A stretch of 64,000 bases of DNA from contig NZ_JAAKZF010000002.1 of the NCBI RefSeq assembly GCF_011045125.1, forward strand, positions 186,001 to 250,000. The letters run 5' to 3'. A program made the translations under genes and the position numbers. Below the pieces are notes generated by a model, which was not told the DNA's origin, made no database searches, and worked only from the letters and a program-made list of their open reading frames with translations. Below, in pieces: positions 36,890 through 44,410 of the stretch. The DNA comes from Allomesorhizobium camelthorni (GTDB lineage Bacteria; Pseudomonadota; Alphaproteobacteria; Rhizobiales; Rhizobiaceae). How positions within the stretch are numbered: position 1 is the first letter of the stretch; each line of letters opens with the position of its first letter.

Positions 36890-37191
36890 GATTGATCTCC
36901 GTGCTATGCAAGACGGCCGATCGCGCATTCATCGGCGGTGCGGGGGTCAACCCCTGGAGCACAGCGCGGGGCAGGTGGATGCCGTCTCTAGCAACGGGTT
37001 GTTACCACTGCATGTCGGACCGGTGCAGTATTGTATCAGATATGTATCGGCCAGGATGAAACGCTTCGTCGTACTTCAAGGATGCCGCTGCAGATGACGA
37101 TTGGGTCCGGTTAAGAAGTTCGAAGGACTTTGCATCGATCTGTTGCCAGTGGATGTTCGCCGTCCTTCGGAAAAATCATGCCACCCCTCGT
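36890..37191. other. 302-nt spacer without a recognisable gene
   Basis: This stretch upstream of the RTX gene presumably holds its promoter. I see no protein, RNA or repeat that I can name in it. Confidence 0.5.
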
Positions 37192-37392
37192 TCAAACATG
37201 AATTCGGCCGGCTTTTGGGGTTAAGTCATTGATTTTAAACTGGCTGGGGGGCCTGGACAAAAATCCAAGGAAGCCGACAACTTCATCAACGACGGTTAGC
37301 ACTTCGAGTGACGGCAAGCCGTGGGCAACCGTTTCTATGGTCCCGGGATAAGCGGATAGCTCAGGAATTTGTTCGGCGGGCCAAATGTTCAT
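37192..37392 (-). pseudogene. Possible truncated acetyltransferase fragment ending at an att-like repeat
   Basis: A 66-residue frame contains LEVLTVVDEVVGFLGFL, reminiscent of the strand pair before the acetyl-CoA site of GNAT proteins. Just past it the frame enters the tRNA-Gln-like repeat at 37241 and stops, so the catalytic part is absent. It overlaps the end of the DUF1579-like gene. The family reading is tentative. Confidence 0.3.
37221..37258 (+). repeat. Second degenerate tRNA-Gln 3'-end copy with flanking homology
   Basis: TTAAGTCATTGA, then TTTTAAAC, then TGGCTGGGGGGCCTGGA resembles the sequence immediately downstream of and including the tRNA-Gln 3' end (TAAATCATTGA ... GAAAC TGGCTGGGGAACCTGGA, from 42861). 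The match beyond the tRNA itself points to duplication of the insertion site. Confidence 0.6.
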
Positions 37393-37876
37393 ACGTCACT
37401 TGCCAAGGGTCGCTCCCGGCAGATCTTTCCTCGCCGATCCAATGGAAGCTGTTGGCAGTGATCTCAGTGAAACGCCATCGAGTTTGCAGACCGCGCGAGT
37501 CATCGCCGATCTGGACAATGTCCTTACCCTCGGCCCGCCCGATCTGGCGCGAGTAATCCTGGTTGAGCGGATCACTCCAGATGATGTGCCAGCCACCGAT
37601 CCCCGGATCGAAGATGCGCAAAGTCGTGCCATACATGGTGGACGGCGCAGGGCGCTTGGGCCTGATCCAGACGTCCTGAATCGCGCGGCCTTCGAGCACC
37701 CAGCCGAAATGGCATTCTCCATTCGATTTCCGGGTTGTGCCGTCGTCGAGATAGTGGACGGAGTCCATTTCCCAGCTTCCAATCAACCATCCATACAGGT
37801 CCATGTCTTTCGTTCGGCCGGCGGGGGGACCTTCAGATCCGAGAGCAGCGAGAAACGGGGAAATTGTGATCGTCAT
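37361..37876 (-). CDS. DUF1579-like conserved hypothetical protein
   Basis: A 171-residue soluble protein of the lipocalin-like DUF1579/heme-binding-like fold group, judging from YGWLIGSWEMDSVHYLDDG, GECHFGWVLEGRAIQDVW and the ITANSFHWIGEER segments. No signal peptide. The ATG at 37876 follows GGAGAAAT. Function unknown. Confidence 0.65.
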   Translation of the reverse strand: MTITISPFLAALGSEGPPAGRTKDMDLYGWLIGSWEMDSVHYLDDGTTRKSNGECHFGWVLEGRAIQDVWIRPKRPAPSTMYGTTLRIFDPGIGGWHIIWSDPLNQDYSRQIGRAEGKDIVQIGDDSRGLQTRWRFTEITANSFHWIGEERSAGSDPWQVTYEHLARRTNS

Positions 37877-38042
37877 GATTTCTCCAATGGATAAGCGAGC
37901 AACGACAAGGCGCCGGAACATTGCCGCCACAATCGTTGCAGCGTTGCGGGCTCCAGGTCTTGGGAAAAATTGCTATGGTGCCGCTAAGGACGAGATAATG
38001 GCGAGGACGGCGTAAGCCTTGCCAAAGTGAGAGAGGCATATA

Positions 38043-40322
38043 GTGGTTTTGGCTGCGACCCGGCTTCGATGGATGCTGCTGGGCATCTTTCTCATCACTG
38101 CCGCTCTCTGCGGTCTGGCCACAGCGTCCGCATCCGAGGCACCGAGCTTTGTCGGCTCGCAAAGCTGCGCAAGCTGCCACCAGACGGAATTTGAAGCCTG
38201 GACGGACTCGCACCATGGCTGGGCGCTGCGCGAGCCGACGCCGCAAAACGTGCTCGGCGATTTCAACGATGCAAGCTTCGAGCACAAGGGCATCACGTCG
38301 CGCTTCTTCCGCGAGAATGAGAGATTTTTTGTCGAGACGGACGGCGCCGACGGGAAGCTCGCCCGGTTCGAGATCAAATATGTCGTCGGCGTCGCGCCGC
38401 TACAGCAATATCTGGTCGAGATCGAAGGCGGACGTCTGCAGGCGCTCGACATCGCCTGGAATGTGGAGGCCGGGCGCTGGTATCACCTTTATCCCGACGA
38501 GGATGTCTCTGCCGGCAACGGCCTGCATTGGACCGGTTTCTACAAGAACTGGCAGGCGCGCTGCGCGGTGTGCCACCAGACCGATTTTCAGAAGAACTAC
38601 GATCCGAAGTCGCGCAGCTACCAGAGCACATGGGCGGAGCTGACCGTCGGCTGCGAGGCCTGTCACGGCCCTGGCGAGGCGCATGTCGCCTGGGCCGAGA
38701 AGCGGCCCGGCTACGATTCCGGACGCTGGAGCGGGCTCGCGCCGCACGGGCTGCTCACCCCGAGGTCGGAAGGCCGGCAGGCGATCGAGCAGGATATGTG
38801 CGGCCCCTGCCACGCGCGGCGTGAGGCGATCGGACCGGACAGCACCCTGCCGGGCGCGCCCTTCGGCGATCACTACAATCTCTCCACCCTCGGCGACGGG
38901 CTTTATTTCCCCGATGGCCAGCAGGATCAGGAGGTCTATATTCTGAGCTCCTTCCTGCAGTCGAAAATGCACGAGAAGGGCGTAACCTGCAGCGATTGCC
39001 ACGACTCGCATTCAGGCGGGCTGGTGGCCGAAGGCAATGCGGTCTGCACGCAGTGTCACAATCCGGTCGGGCGCAGCGAATTTCCCTCGCTCGTGCTGAA
39101 GGATTTTGACACGCCTGACCACCATCACCACAAGGAGGGCAGCGCCGGCGCCCAGTGCGTGAGCTGCCACATGCCGGAGCGCGACTATATGGTGGTCGAC
39201 GGCCGGCGCGACCACTTCTTCCGCGTGCCCGACCCGCTCCTGTCGCAAAGCGTGGGATCGCCCGATGCCTGCCTTTCCTGCCACACAGGCGAAACGGCAC
39301 AGTGGGCGTCGGCCGCGATCGCCGGTTGGGCGCCCGACAGCAAGCCGCGGGACCACGCCTATGCGACCCTCTTTGCCGGCGTGCAGCGCCAGGGGCTCGA
39401 TCCGGAAAAGCTGGCGGGCCTTGTCGATCTGGCGCGGAACACCGAGGAACCGGCGATCGTGCGCGCGAGCGCACTGCGCGAAATCGGCGACCGCGGCGAT
39501 GCCGCAACCGCACGCGCGCTTGCCGGTCTGCTCACCGATGACAGTGAATTGATCCGCATGACGGCGGTGCGCCTGTGGCGGCAGACGCAGCCGCAAGAGC
39601 GGGTGGAGCGGCTGCAGCCCCTGCTTGACGACCCGGTGGCTTCGGTGCGCATTGCCGCCGCGCTCGAGCTTGCCAGCATCCCGCCCGAGGCTCTGGCCGA
39701 AGACCGCCGCGCCGCGCTCGGGGCCGCACTCGATGGGCTGCGCGCCTCGATGGGCGCCAAGGCCGATTTCCCTGAAGCGCAAATGGCGATTGGCGGGCTC
39801 GCCATGACCATGCGCAACTGGGACGCCGCGCAGGCCGCCTTCGCGGAAGCCGTGTTCATGGATCCCCAACTGATCCAGGCCTGGCTGACACGCGCGCGCA
39901 TCGCCGAAGCGCTGGGGGAGATGGGTGAGGCCGCCGCCATCCTCGCGTCGGCGCGCGAGCACAACCCGGACGACGCCGGGCTTGCCGCGCAACTGGCGCA
40001 ATTGCTGATCCAGCAGGGCCGGCCGCGCGAGGCGGTCCCCGTGCTCAAGGATAGCGTTGCCGCCGATCCCGGCAATGAGGAGATGCGGATCAACCTCGCC
40101 TTCGCCCTGCTGCAGACCGGCGACCTTTCCGCCGCCGCCGCCGAGATCGACCTGCTGCGCTCCCGCGCTCCTGATCGGCCGGAGGTCGAGATCCTGCACG
40201 CACTTCATCAGGTGGCATCGGGCGATCTCGCCGCTGCTCGCGAGACCGTGCGCGGGCTCAAGCAGCGCTACCCGAACCTGCGCCTGCCGCCGCAGCTCGA
40301 CGCGCTGTCGCAAATTCCGTGA
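38043..40322 (+). CDS. Octahaem cytochrome c with HEAT-like and TPR-like repeats
   Basis: A 759-residue exported protein. A hydrophobic N-terminal segment (residues ~10-30) acts as signal or anchor. Eight CxxCH haem sites follow, at C42, C174, C204, C253, C316, C335, C372 and C410. After them come HEAT-like repeats (about 455-570) and TPR-like helical repeats (about 585-740), which suggest protein docking. The haem part resembles cytochrome c-554-type multihaem proteins. It starts at a GTG after GAGAGG; an ATG at 38073 is possible. No partner oxidoreductase is adjacent, so the electron donor and acceptor are unknown. Confidence 0.85.
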   Translation: MVLAATRLRWMLLGIFLITAALCGLATASASEAPSFVGSQSCASCHQTEFEAWTDSHHGWALREPTPQNVLGDFNDASFEHKGITSRFFRENERFFVETDGADGKLARFEIKYVVGVAPLQQYLVEIEGGRLQALDIAWNVEAGRWYHLYPDEDVSAGNGLHWTGFYKNWQARCAVCHQTDFQKNYDPKSRSYQSTWAELTVGCEACHGPGEAHVAWAEKRPGYDSGRWSGLAPHGLLTPRSEGRQAIEQDMCGPCHARREAIGPDSTLPGAPFGDHYNLSTLGDGLYFPDGQQDQEVYILSSFLQSKMHEKGVTCSDCHDSHSGGLVAEGNAVCTQCHNPVGRSEFPSLVLKDFDTPDHHHHKEGSAGAQCVSCHMPERDYMVVDGRRDHFFRVPDPLLSQSVGSPDACLSCHTGETAQWASAAIAGWAPDSKPRDHAYATLFAGVQRQGLDPEKLAGLVDLARNTEEPAIVRASALREIGDRGDAATARALAGLLTDDSELIRMTAVRLWRQTQPQERVERLQPLLDDPVASVRIAAALELASIPPEALAEDRRAALGAALDGLRASMGAKADFPEAQMAIGGLAMTMRNWDAAQAAFAEAVFMDPQLIQAWLTRARIAEALGEMGEAAAILASAREHNPDDAGLAAQLAQLLIQQGRPREAVPVLKDSVAADPGNEEMRINLAFALLQTGDLSAAAAEIDLLRSRAPDRPEVEILHALHQVASGDLAAARETVRGLKQRYPNLRLPPQLDALSQIP

Positions 40323-40681
40323 AGGGGCCGAGCGGTTTGCATCGTGATTGCAAAACCGAAAAGCGATCTCGAATCACAACGTATGTGTCGGGTGAGCGAA
40401 ACGCTGGCTCGGGGCCGCTGATTAGGAGGGCAACATCCGTTCGCCTCTCGTAGTGGGTAATATAAGTGACTGGTCCAACAATGAAGTTGCTTCAAACTTC
40501 AGGATTTCGCCTGTCACATAGCTGCGGAACTCCGCGGCCGAGGTAAAGCACCGAAAGCCAGCTGCGCTTGCCAATGACAAAACGTCCATCGGTTCGTTCA
40601 GCAGCACCGCGACTGGCCCAGTCAGCCGCGGCTGCACAGAAGCAGGAGAGGATCCGACGGGTGTTGGGAGGATACTTTGAT
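40323..40681. other. Spacer with a possible receiver-domain fragment
   Basis: On the minus strand, around 40422-40637, a 71-residue frame contains AAGFRCFTSAAEFRSYVTG, weakly like the start of a FixJ-type receiver domain, but without the phospho-accepting aspartate. I regard it as possible debris and see nothing else. Confidence 0.25.
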
Positions 40682-40754
40682 TGGTGCGCTCGGCAGGGTT
40701 CGAACCTGCATTACCTAAATTCGCTGGTGCTCTGTCCCGTTGAGCTACGAGCGC
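40682..40754 (-). tRNA. tRNA-like gene with an abnormal anticodon arm (probable pseudo-tRNA)
   Basis: The acceptor stem (GCGCTCG with CGAGCGC), D arm (GCTC-GAGC), T arm (GCAGG TTCGAAC CCTGC) and encoded ACCA end are perfect, and the overall sequence resembles a tRNA-Arg. The part between the D and T arms is only ~18 nt instead of ~21-22, and CCAGC finds no complement, leaving at most a 3-bp ACC/GGT stem. The anticodon is undefinable. It may be a decayed or element-borne tRNA. Confidence 0.6.
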
Positions 40755-40768
40755 AGCCGATCCTTAGT

Positions 40769-40948
40769 CTACAACCGGCGTCTCTTGGCAGCTTTCGCGG
40801 AAGGATTGGTCAGCGACCCAAATCCTCGCAGTTTCATGATCTCAGTTGCGGCGACCAAAATCATGTCGCCGAGATCGTCTTTGGTGAACTGATCGGGTTC
40901 TTTGGCCATGCCGAGCAACTCATCGACCATGTCGAGATTCTTTGCCAT
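40769..40948 (-). CDS. Small hypothetical protein (59 aa)
   Basis: The frame encodes MAKNLDMVDELLGMAKEPDQ at its start, an acidic helical half, and ends basic with AKAAKRRRL. GGAG lies 7 nt before the ATG. Codon choice and the acidic-to-basic composition look protein-like. Function unknown; it sits 14 nt from the tRNA-like gene. Confidence 0.5.
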   Translation of the reverse strand: MAKNLDMVDELLGMAKEPDQFTKDDLGDMILVAATEIMKLRGFGSLTNPSAKAAKRRRL

Positions 40949-41490
40949 CCCCTCACTCCAGCATCAAGGCTCCGCATGAAAGGCCGGCGCAAGAAAGCAA
41001 GGCCACCTGAGTGCGCCGGCCATGCCGGACATGCGATTCCGGCAGGAATAATTGTAACCAATACATCTGCCACAGCAGCCTGCCCAATCGGGTGAGTTGC
41101 TTTCTGCGGCGTTACGCAACTTAGAGATGGTCAGGGTGGCCTGATCAACTCCGATCTCCGAATGGAGAGGGCAATGAGAGTCAAATGGCACAATGGCTTC
41201 GCGATCAAGCCAGGCAGCAAGTCAACCAAAAAGAGACCCGCCACGGTGGTCGGCGGGCCAGACTTTACGAGTATCGATTGGGTGTAGACGCTCGTTGTTG
41301 GCTTCGTGGGAGGAGCGACAGCCAACTAACTAAATGTACCATGATTCGGCAGCACGGGCGATCTGTTCACGCCACATTTGCTCGCCTTCGCCCTCGGAAT
41401 CCACAATATGTTGGGATACTTGTCGGTTCAGCAAGGACGGCGAAAGGACCAGGCCAGCCTGCCCCGCGGGTTTTTTCTCCTTACTCGCAC
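40949..41490. other. 542-nt spacer in the accessory region, with one tiny candidate ORF
   Basis: The only candidate is a 37-codon frame at 41174-41287 (plus strand), beginning MRVKWHNGFAIKPGSKSTKK, with GAGAGGG just upstream of its ATG. It is basic and of unknown function. Nothing else was recognised. Confidence 0.35.
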
Positions 41491-41600
41491 AAAAAAGCCC
41501 GCTGCGGGAGGAGGTGCAGCGGGCTCTCTATTTGGGCGAACCCGGGAGGAGGTGAGTTCGCTGTGCGCCGGCATCGCATCTGGGAGGAGTAGATGGCCGA
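41491..41600 (-). ncRNA. Putative cuckoo-type sRNA with three anti-Shine-Dalgarno hairpin loops
   Basis: Read on the minus strand, three hairpins follow each other. The first (41577-41595) is CATCT-ACTCCTCCC-AGATG. The second (41536-41561) has an 8-bp stem GCGAACTC/GGGTTCGC and loop ACCTCCTCCC. The third (41496-41525) has a 10-bp stem AGCCCGCTGC/GCAGCGGGCT, the identical loop ACCTCCTCCC, and a following T6 run, so it is an intrinsic terminator. CCUCCUCCC loops define the CcsR/cuckoo sRNA families of alphaproteobacteria, as I recall them. It lies ~90 nt downstream of the truncated MucR gene and may be processed from its transcript. The 5' end is uncertain. Confidence 0.75.
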
Positions 41601-41685
41601 CTGCCAAAAACTACGAGATCGACGGGATTCCGCAAAGCACAATAAGTTTATCGCGCTTGCGAAAAGGTCGCGCGCCCAAGCAGGA

Positions 41686-41946
41686 TTATGCAGCCTTCTT
41701 GCGACCGCGGCCTTTCGGCTTGTCGGCCAGCTTCCTGCCAAGGCCCAATGACTTGGCCAAAGCGGATCGGCTGGCTGAGTAGTTGGGCGCGACCTTCGGA
41801 TAGTCGCTCGGCAGGTTCCACTTCGCCCGGTATTCGTCCGGCGTCATGCCGTAGCTGGTCTTCAGGTGGCGCTTGAGTGACCTGAACCGTTTGCCGTCTT
41901 CTAACGAGACGATGTAGTCAGGCGTCACTGATTTCTTAGGCGAGTT
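41686..41946 (-). pseudogene. 5'-truncated MucR/Ros-like gene with degenerate zinc ligands
   Basis: About 85 residues match the C-terminal half of the MucR protein at 26.0 kb, from KKSVTPDYIVSLEDG to the basic tail. The N-terminal helical region is missing and the frame upstream (towards 42183) is unrelated. The zinc positions read S, D, H and S (HLKTSYG), so the last histidine is lost too. No good start codon is visible near the junction, though translation from upstream is possible. Confidence 0.6.
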
Positions 41947-41957
41947 CGCGCGCGCAA

Positions 41958-41979
41958 TGTGGGGGTAACTTGTGGGGGT
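41958..41979. repeat. Direct repeats TGTGGGGGT at the truncated MucR junction
   Basis: Two copies of TGTGGGGGT (41958-41966 and 41971-41979) are spaced 13 nt apart. They coincide with the point where MucR homology ends, so they may mark a recombination site. Confidence 0.4.
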
Positions 41980-42127
41980 GTCAACAATTCGTTTCCGGTG
42001 TTCCCCGAGTGCCGGCACGGCGCGAGGGGAACGGACCTGATCGCCCCCGCGAGGGCGTGAGCTCCTCCCCGGGGAGCGACGCAGCCGACCCATAGGTCGG
42101 AGAGGAGGAGAGAATCCAGCTGGGGAC

Positions 42128-42592
42128 TCACCCGGCCCAATCTGATGCTTGGCAGTTCGGTCCGACCCATTTGCCTGTCTCAAAATCGAGATGGACGTCG
42201 GGATCCGAGAGCTGGCAGACTGGAAATCGATCGTCGCCCCGACGCAATTGGCTCAGTTGCTTCCAGCGTTCCCGCTCCAGCATCGCGTCAGCGGTCTGCT
42301 GATCTCGCTGCAACCTCCAGTCAGCGACCTGCTGATCTCGCTGCAATGACGCGCTCATCATGCAGTTCGCATAACCGTCTGTCCCCGGCTGGAAACCGAA
42401 GCTCGCGCACCTGTTCTGATCCGCCGCCCGTTGGTCTTCCGGCGTGACACACCCGACCAACGCAATCAGAGCCAAACCGGTTGCCGATAAGATGAAACCA
42501 CGGATCGAATGTCTCCCTTGGTAAGATTTTTGCCTCGGACAATGATAAGCTAAACAAAACACGAACCTACGGGCTTGATCCGTGGCCGTCAC
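42128..42592 (-). CDS. Small lipoprotein, unknown function
   Basis: The frame contains a hydrophobic segment ending in a lipobox, LIALVGC, near residue 48, followed by TPEDQRAADQNRCASFGFQP and a glutamine/arginine-rich region, a pattern common in small rhizobial lipoproteins. The start is doubtful: a GTG at 42592 gives a long N-terminus, while the ribosome-site-like GGGAG at 42513-42517 is not followed by a standard in-frame start. Confidence 0.55.
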   Translation of the reverse strand: MTATDQARRFVFCLAYHCPRQKSYQGRHSIRGFILSATGLALIALVGCVTPEDQRAADQNRCASFGFQPGTDGYANCMMSASLQRDQQVADWRLQRDQQTADAMLERERWKQLSQLRRGDDRFPVCQLSDPDVHLDFETGKWVGPNCQASDWAG

Positions 42593-42607
42593 CAGACAAG
42601 CATAACA

Positions 42608-42646
42608 AAAGCCGCGGTCATAGGGCTAGAACTCTCGCGCGGCTTT
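42608..42646 (-). terminator. Candidate terminator downstream of tRNA-Gln
   Basis: AAAGCCGCG and CGCGGCTTT form a 9-bp stem with a 21-nt loop, followed by TTTTG on the minus strand. It could end the tRNA-Gln transcript or act in the leader of the lipoprotein gene. Confidence 0.5.
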
Positions 42647-42886
42647 GGTTCGGAGACTGTTCAGTGATAGTGAACATCTGCGCAAAGATTGCAAAGGCAT
42701 CTGCTAGCGGCAGGTGAGCCCCCGGCTGGCGACGACAGCCAGCCTGCCGACGATTTCTCCAGGCCCTACGCTTCAATAAATCTGGCCTTAAATCTGGCCT
42801 TTGGTTTCGGTTGAATGTGGACGTGCCGGTAGGGTATTCCCGATATGGGCAAATTTGCGCTAAATCATTGAAAATAAATAAGAAAC

Positions 42887-42960
42887 TGGCTGGGGAACCT
42901 GGATTCGAACCAGGACTAACGGAGTCAGAGTCCGTGGGTCTACCGTTAACCTATTCCCCA
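42887..42960 (-). tRNA. tRNA-Gln (anticodon CTG)
   Basis: A 74-nt cloverleaf with acceptor stem TGGGGAA/TTCCCCA, anticodon stem ACGGA/TCCGT around loop CTCTGAC, T arm CCTGG/CCAGG and encoded CCA. The anticodon CTG reads CAG. Its 3' end faces the accessory region and has two degenerate copies there. Confidence 0.95.
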
Positions 42961-43138
42961 AGAAGCGATCGGAAACAATCGCTTGGCGGAAACGAGCGAG
43001 GGGAGCTGACGCTCATTCTGCCCCGGTCAGGCAAAACTCGTTCCCGTTTCGAGCCGGCTTGTATCACATTTGCCCTGACGATCAATAGCCGGAGATGCCG
43101 GCGCCGGAAGAATAATGCGCCGCCACCGGCTGATAGTT

Positions 43139-43198
43139 GCCCCGCAAAACATAGCAGGGCTTTGTAGGATGGGTGGAGCTTGACCGGCGTTGCGGGGC
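43139..43198. repeat. 9-bp inverted repeat in the spacer after tRNA-Gln
   Basis: GCCCCGCAA (43139-43147) and TTGCGGGGC (43190-43198) are perfect inverted arms 42 nt apart, just downstream of the UPF0104 gene's 3' end. Confidence 0.4.
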
Positions 43199-43217
43199 TT
43201 GACCCATGGTTCCGAAT

Positions 43218-44144
43218 CTAGCCGCGCTGGAACTGCGAGCGTTCGAAAACGACTACGACGAACAGCGCCAGGATCAGCGGGATGATCAGGTAGAACAGCC
43301 GGAAGACGAGCAGGGCGGCGAGCACCGCGGCCTGGTCCATGTCGGAGAGGCCGGCGAGGAAGACGATCTCCAGGACGCCGAGGCCGCCCGGCGCATGCGA
43401 GATCAACGCCGCCGAAAACGAGATGACGAAGACGCCGAGCACGACGAAATAGCCGGGATTGCCCGCTACCGGCAGCGCGAAATAGATGATCGCGGCGGCC
43501 GCCATCAGCTCGACCGGCCCGATGATCATCTGGCGCGCCACGATCGGCAGCCGGGGGTAGTGGATCTGCAGCGAGCCGATGCGGAGCGGCTTCAGGTGCA
43601 GCCAACTGCCGAAGATGTAGAGGGCGATCAGCCCGAGAATCGCTACCCCCGTCACTCTCCCGGCCGGGATCGGCGGCAGGTCGACGAAGCGGTCGAGCAC
43701 GTGCGGCTCCAGGATGAGCAGAAGGGCCGATAGCAGGGCCGCTCCCAGAACGAAGGTGAACGAGCAGAGCGCGACCAGCACGCCGACTTCCTGGCCGCTC
43801 AAACCCTTCGAGGCGTAGGCGCGGTAGCGGATGACGGCTCCGGACAGGACCGAGCCGCCTATATTGTGCGAGAGCGCGTAGGTGGTGAAGGAGGAGATGG
43901 TGATGAAGCCGAACGGTATCTTTCGGCCGAGATGCGTCAGCGCGATGTGGTCGTATCCGGCGAGCGCAATATAGGCGACGACCGAACTCAGGCCGGCAAG
44001 CAGCCAGCGGTGGAGCGGGATCGCGGCCATGCCCTCGCCGACATCCTCGAGCGAGATGCCGCGCAGTTCGTGGTAGAGCAGCCAGACGGAGAATCCGACG
44101 GCAGCAAGGCCGATCGCCGGCCAGAGATAGGATTTCAGCTTCAT
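43218..44144 (-). CDS. UPF0104 / lysylphosphatidylglycerol synthase TM-region family protein
   Basis: A 308-residue membrane protein with about eight hydrophobic segments and the family-typical SHAPGGLGVLEIVFL and NIGGSVLSGAVIRYRAY segments. Relatives are the flippase domains of MprF; without a catalytic domain, a lipid-translocating role is only possible. The ATG at 44144 is chosen because upstream sequence is not family-like. Confidence 0.83.
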   Translation of the reverse strand: MKLKSYLWPAIGLAAVGFSVWLLYHELRGISLEDVGEGMAAIPLHRWLLAGLSSVVAYIALAGYDHIALTHLGRKIPFGFITISSFTTYALSHNIGGSVLSGAVIRYRAYASKGLSGQEVGVLVALCSFTFVLGAALLSALLLILEPHVLDRFVDLPPIPAGRVTGVAILGLIALYIFGSWLHLKPLRIGSLQIHYPRLPIVARQMIIGPVELMAAAAIIYFALPVAGNPGYFVVLGVFVISFSAALISHAPGGLGVLEIVFLAGLSDMDQAAVLAALLVFRLFYLIIPLILALFVVVVFERSQFQRG

Positions 44145-44410
44145 TACGCGACGGCCATGCCGGTCGATCTTCCTTTCAGTTTGATGCGGCGCGGCGCGGC
44201 GTGCGCCGACGGGCAAATCCGCGTATTTCAGCAATGCCTTATCGAAGCCGCATGTTCAACCTCGAAGGCGGCGGGTGCGACGAAGGATGGAATTCCGCTC
44301 CCGCAGGCTTGGTGAATGCGCGCGGCGCTGCTATCTTGCCTGCAACGGAAAATCTCGACGCGTGTGCAGCGTCCGGCAACGGTTCGCGCGGCGCGAGAAG
44401 GACATTGAAG

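Noticed and set aside
34422-42886. An integrase or transposase for the proposed island
   Set aside because: No frame shows tyrosine- or serine-recombinase or transposase motifs, so mobility genes are not claimed.
43027-43605. A 192-codon minus-strand frame overlapping the UPF0104 gene
   Set aside because: It is out of frame with the membrane protein and reads through the spacer beside tRNA-Gln; shadow.
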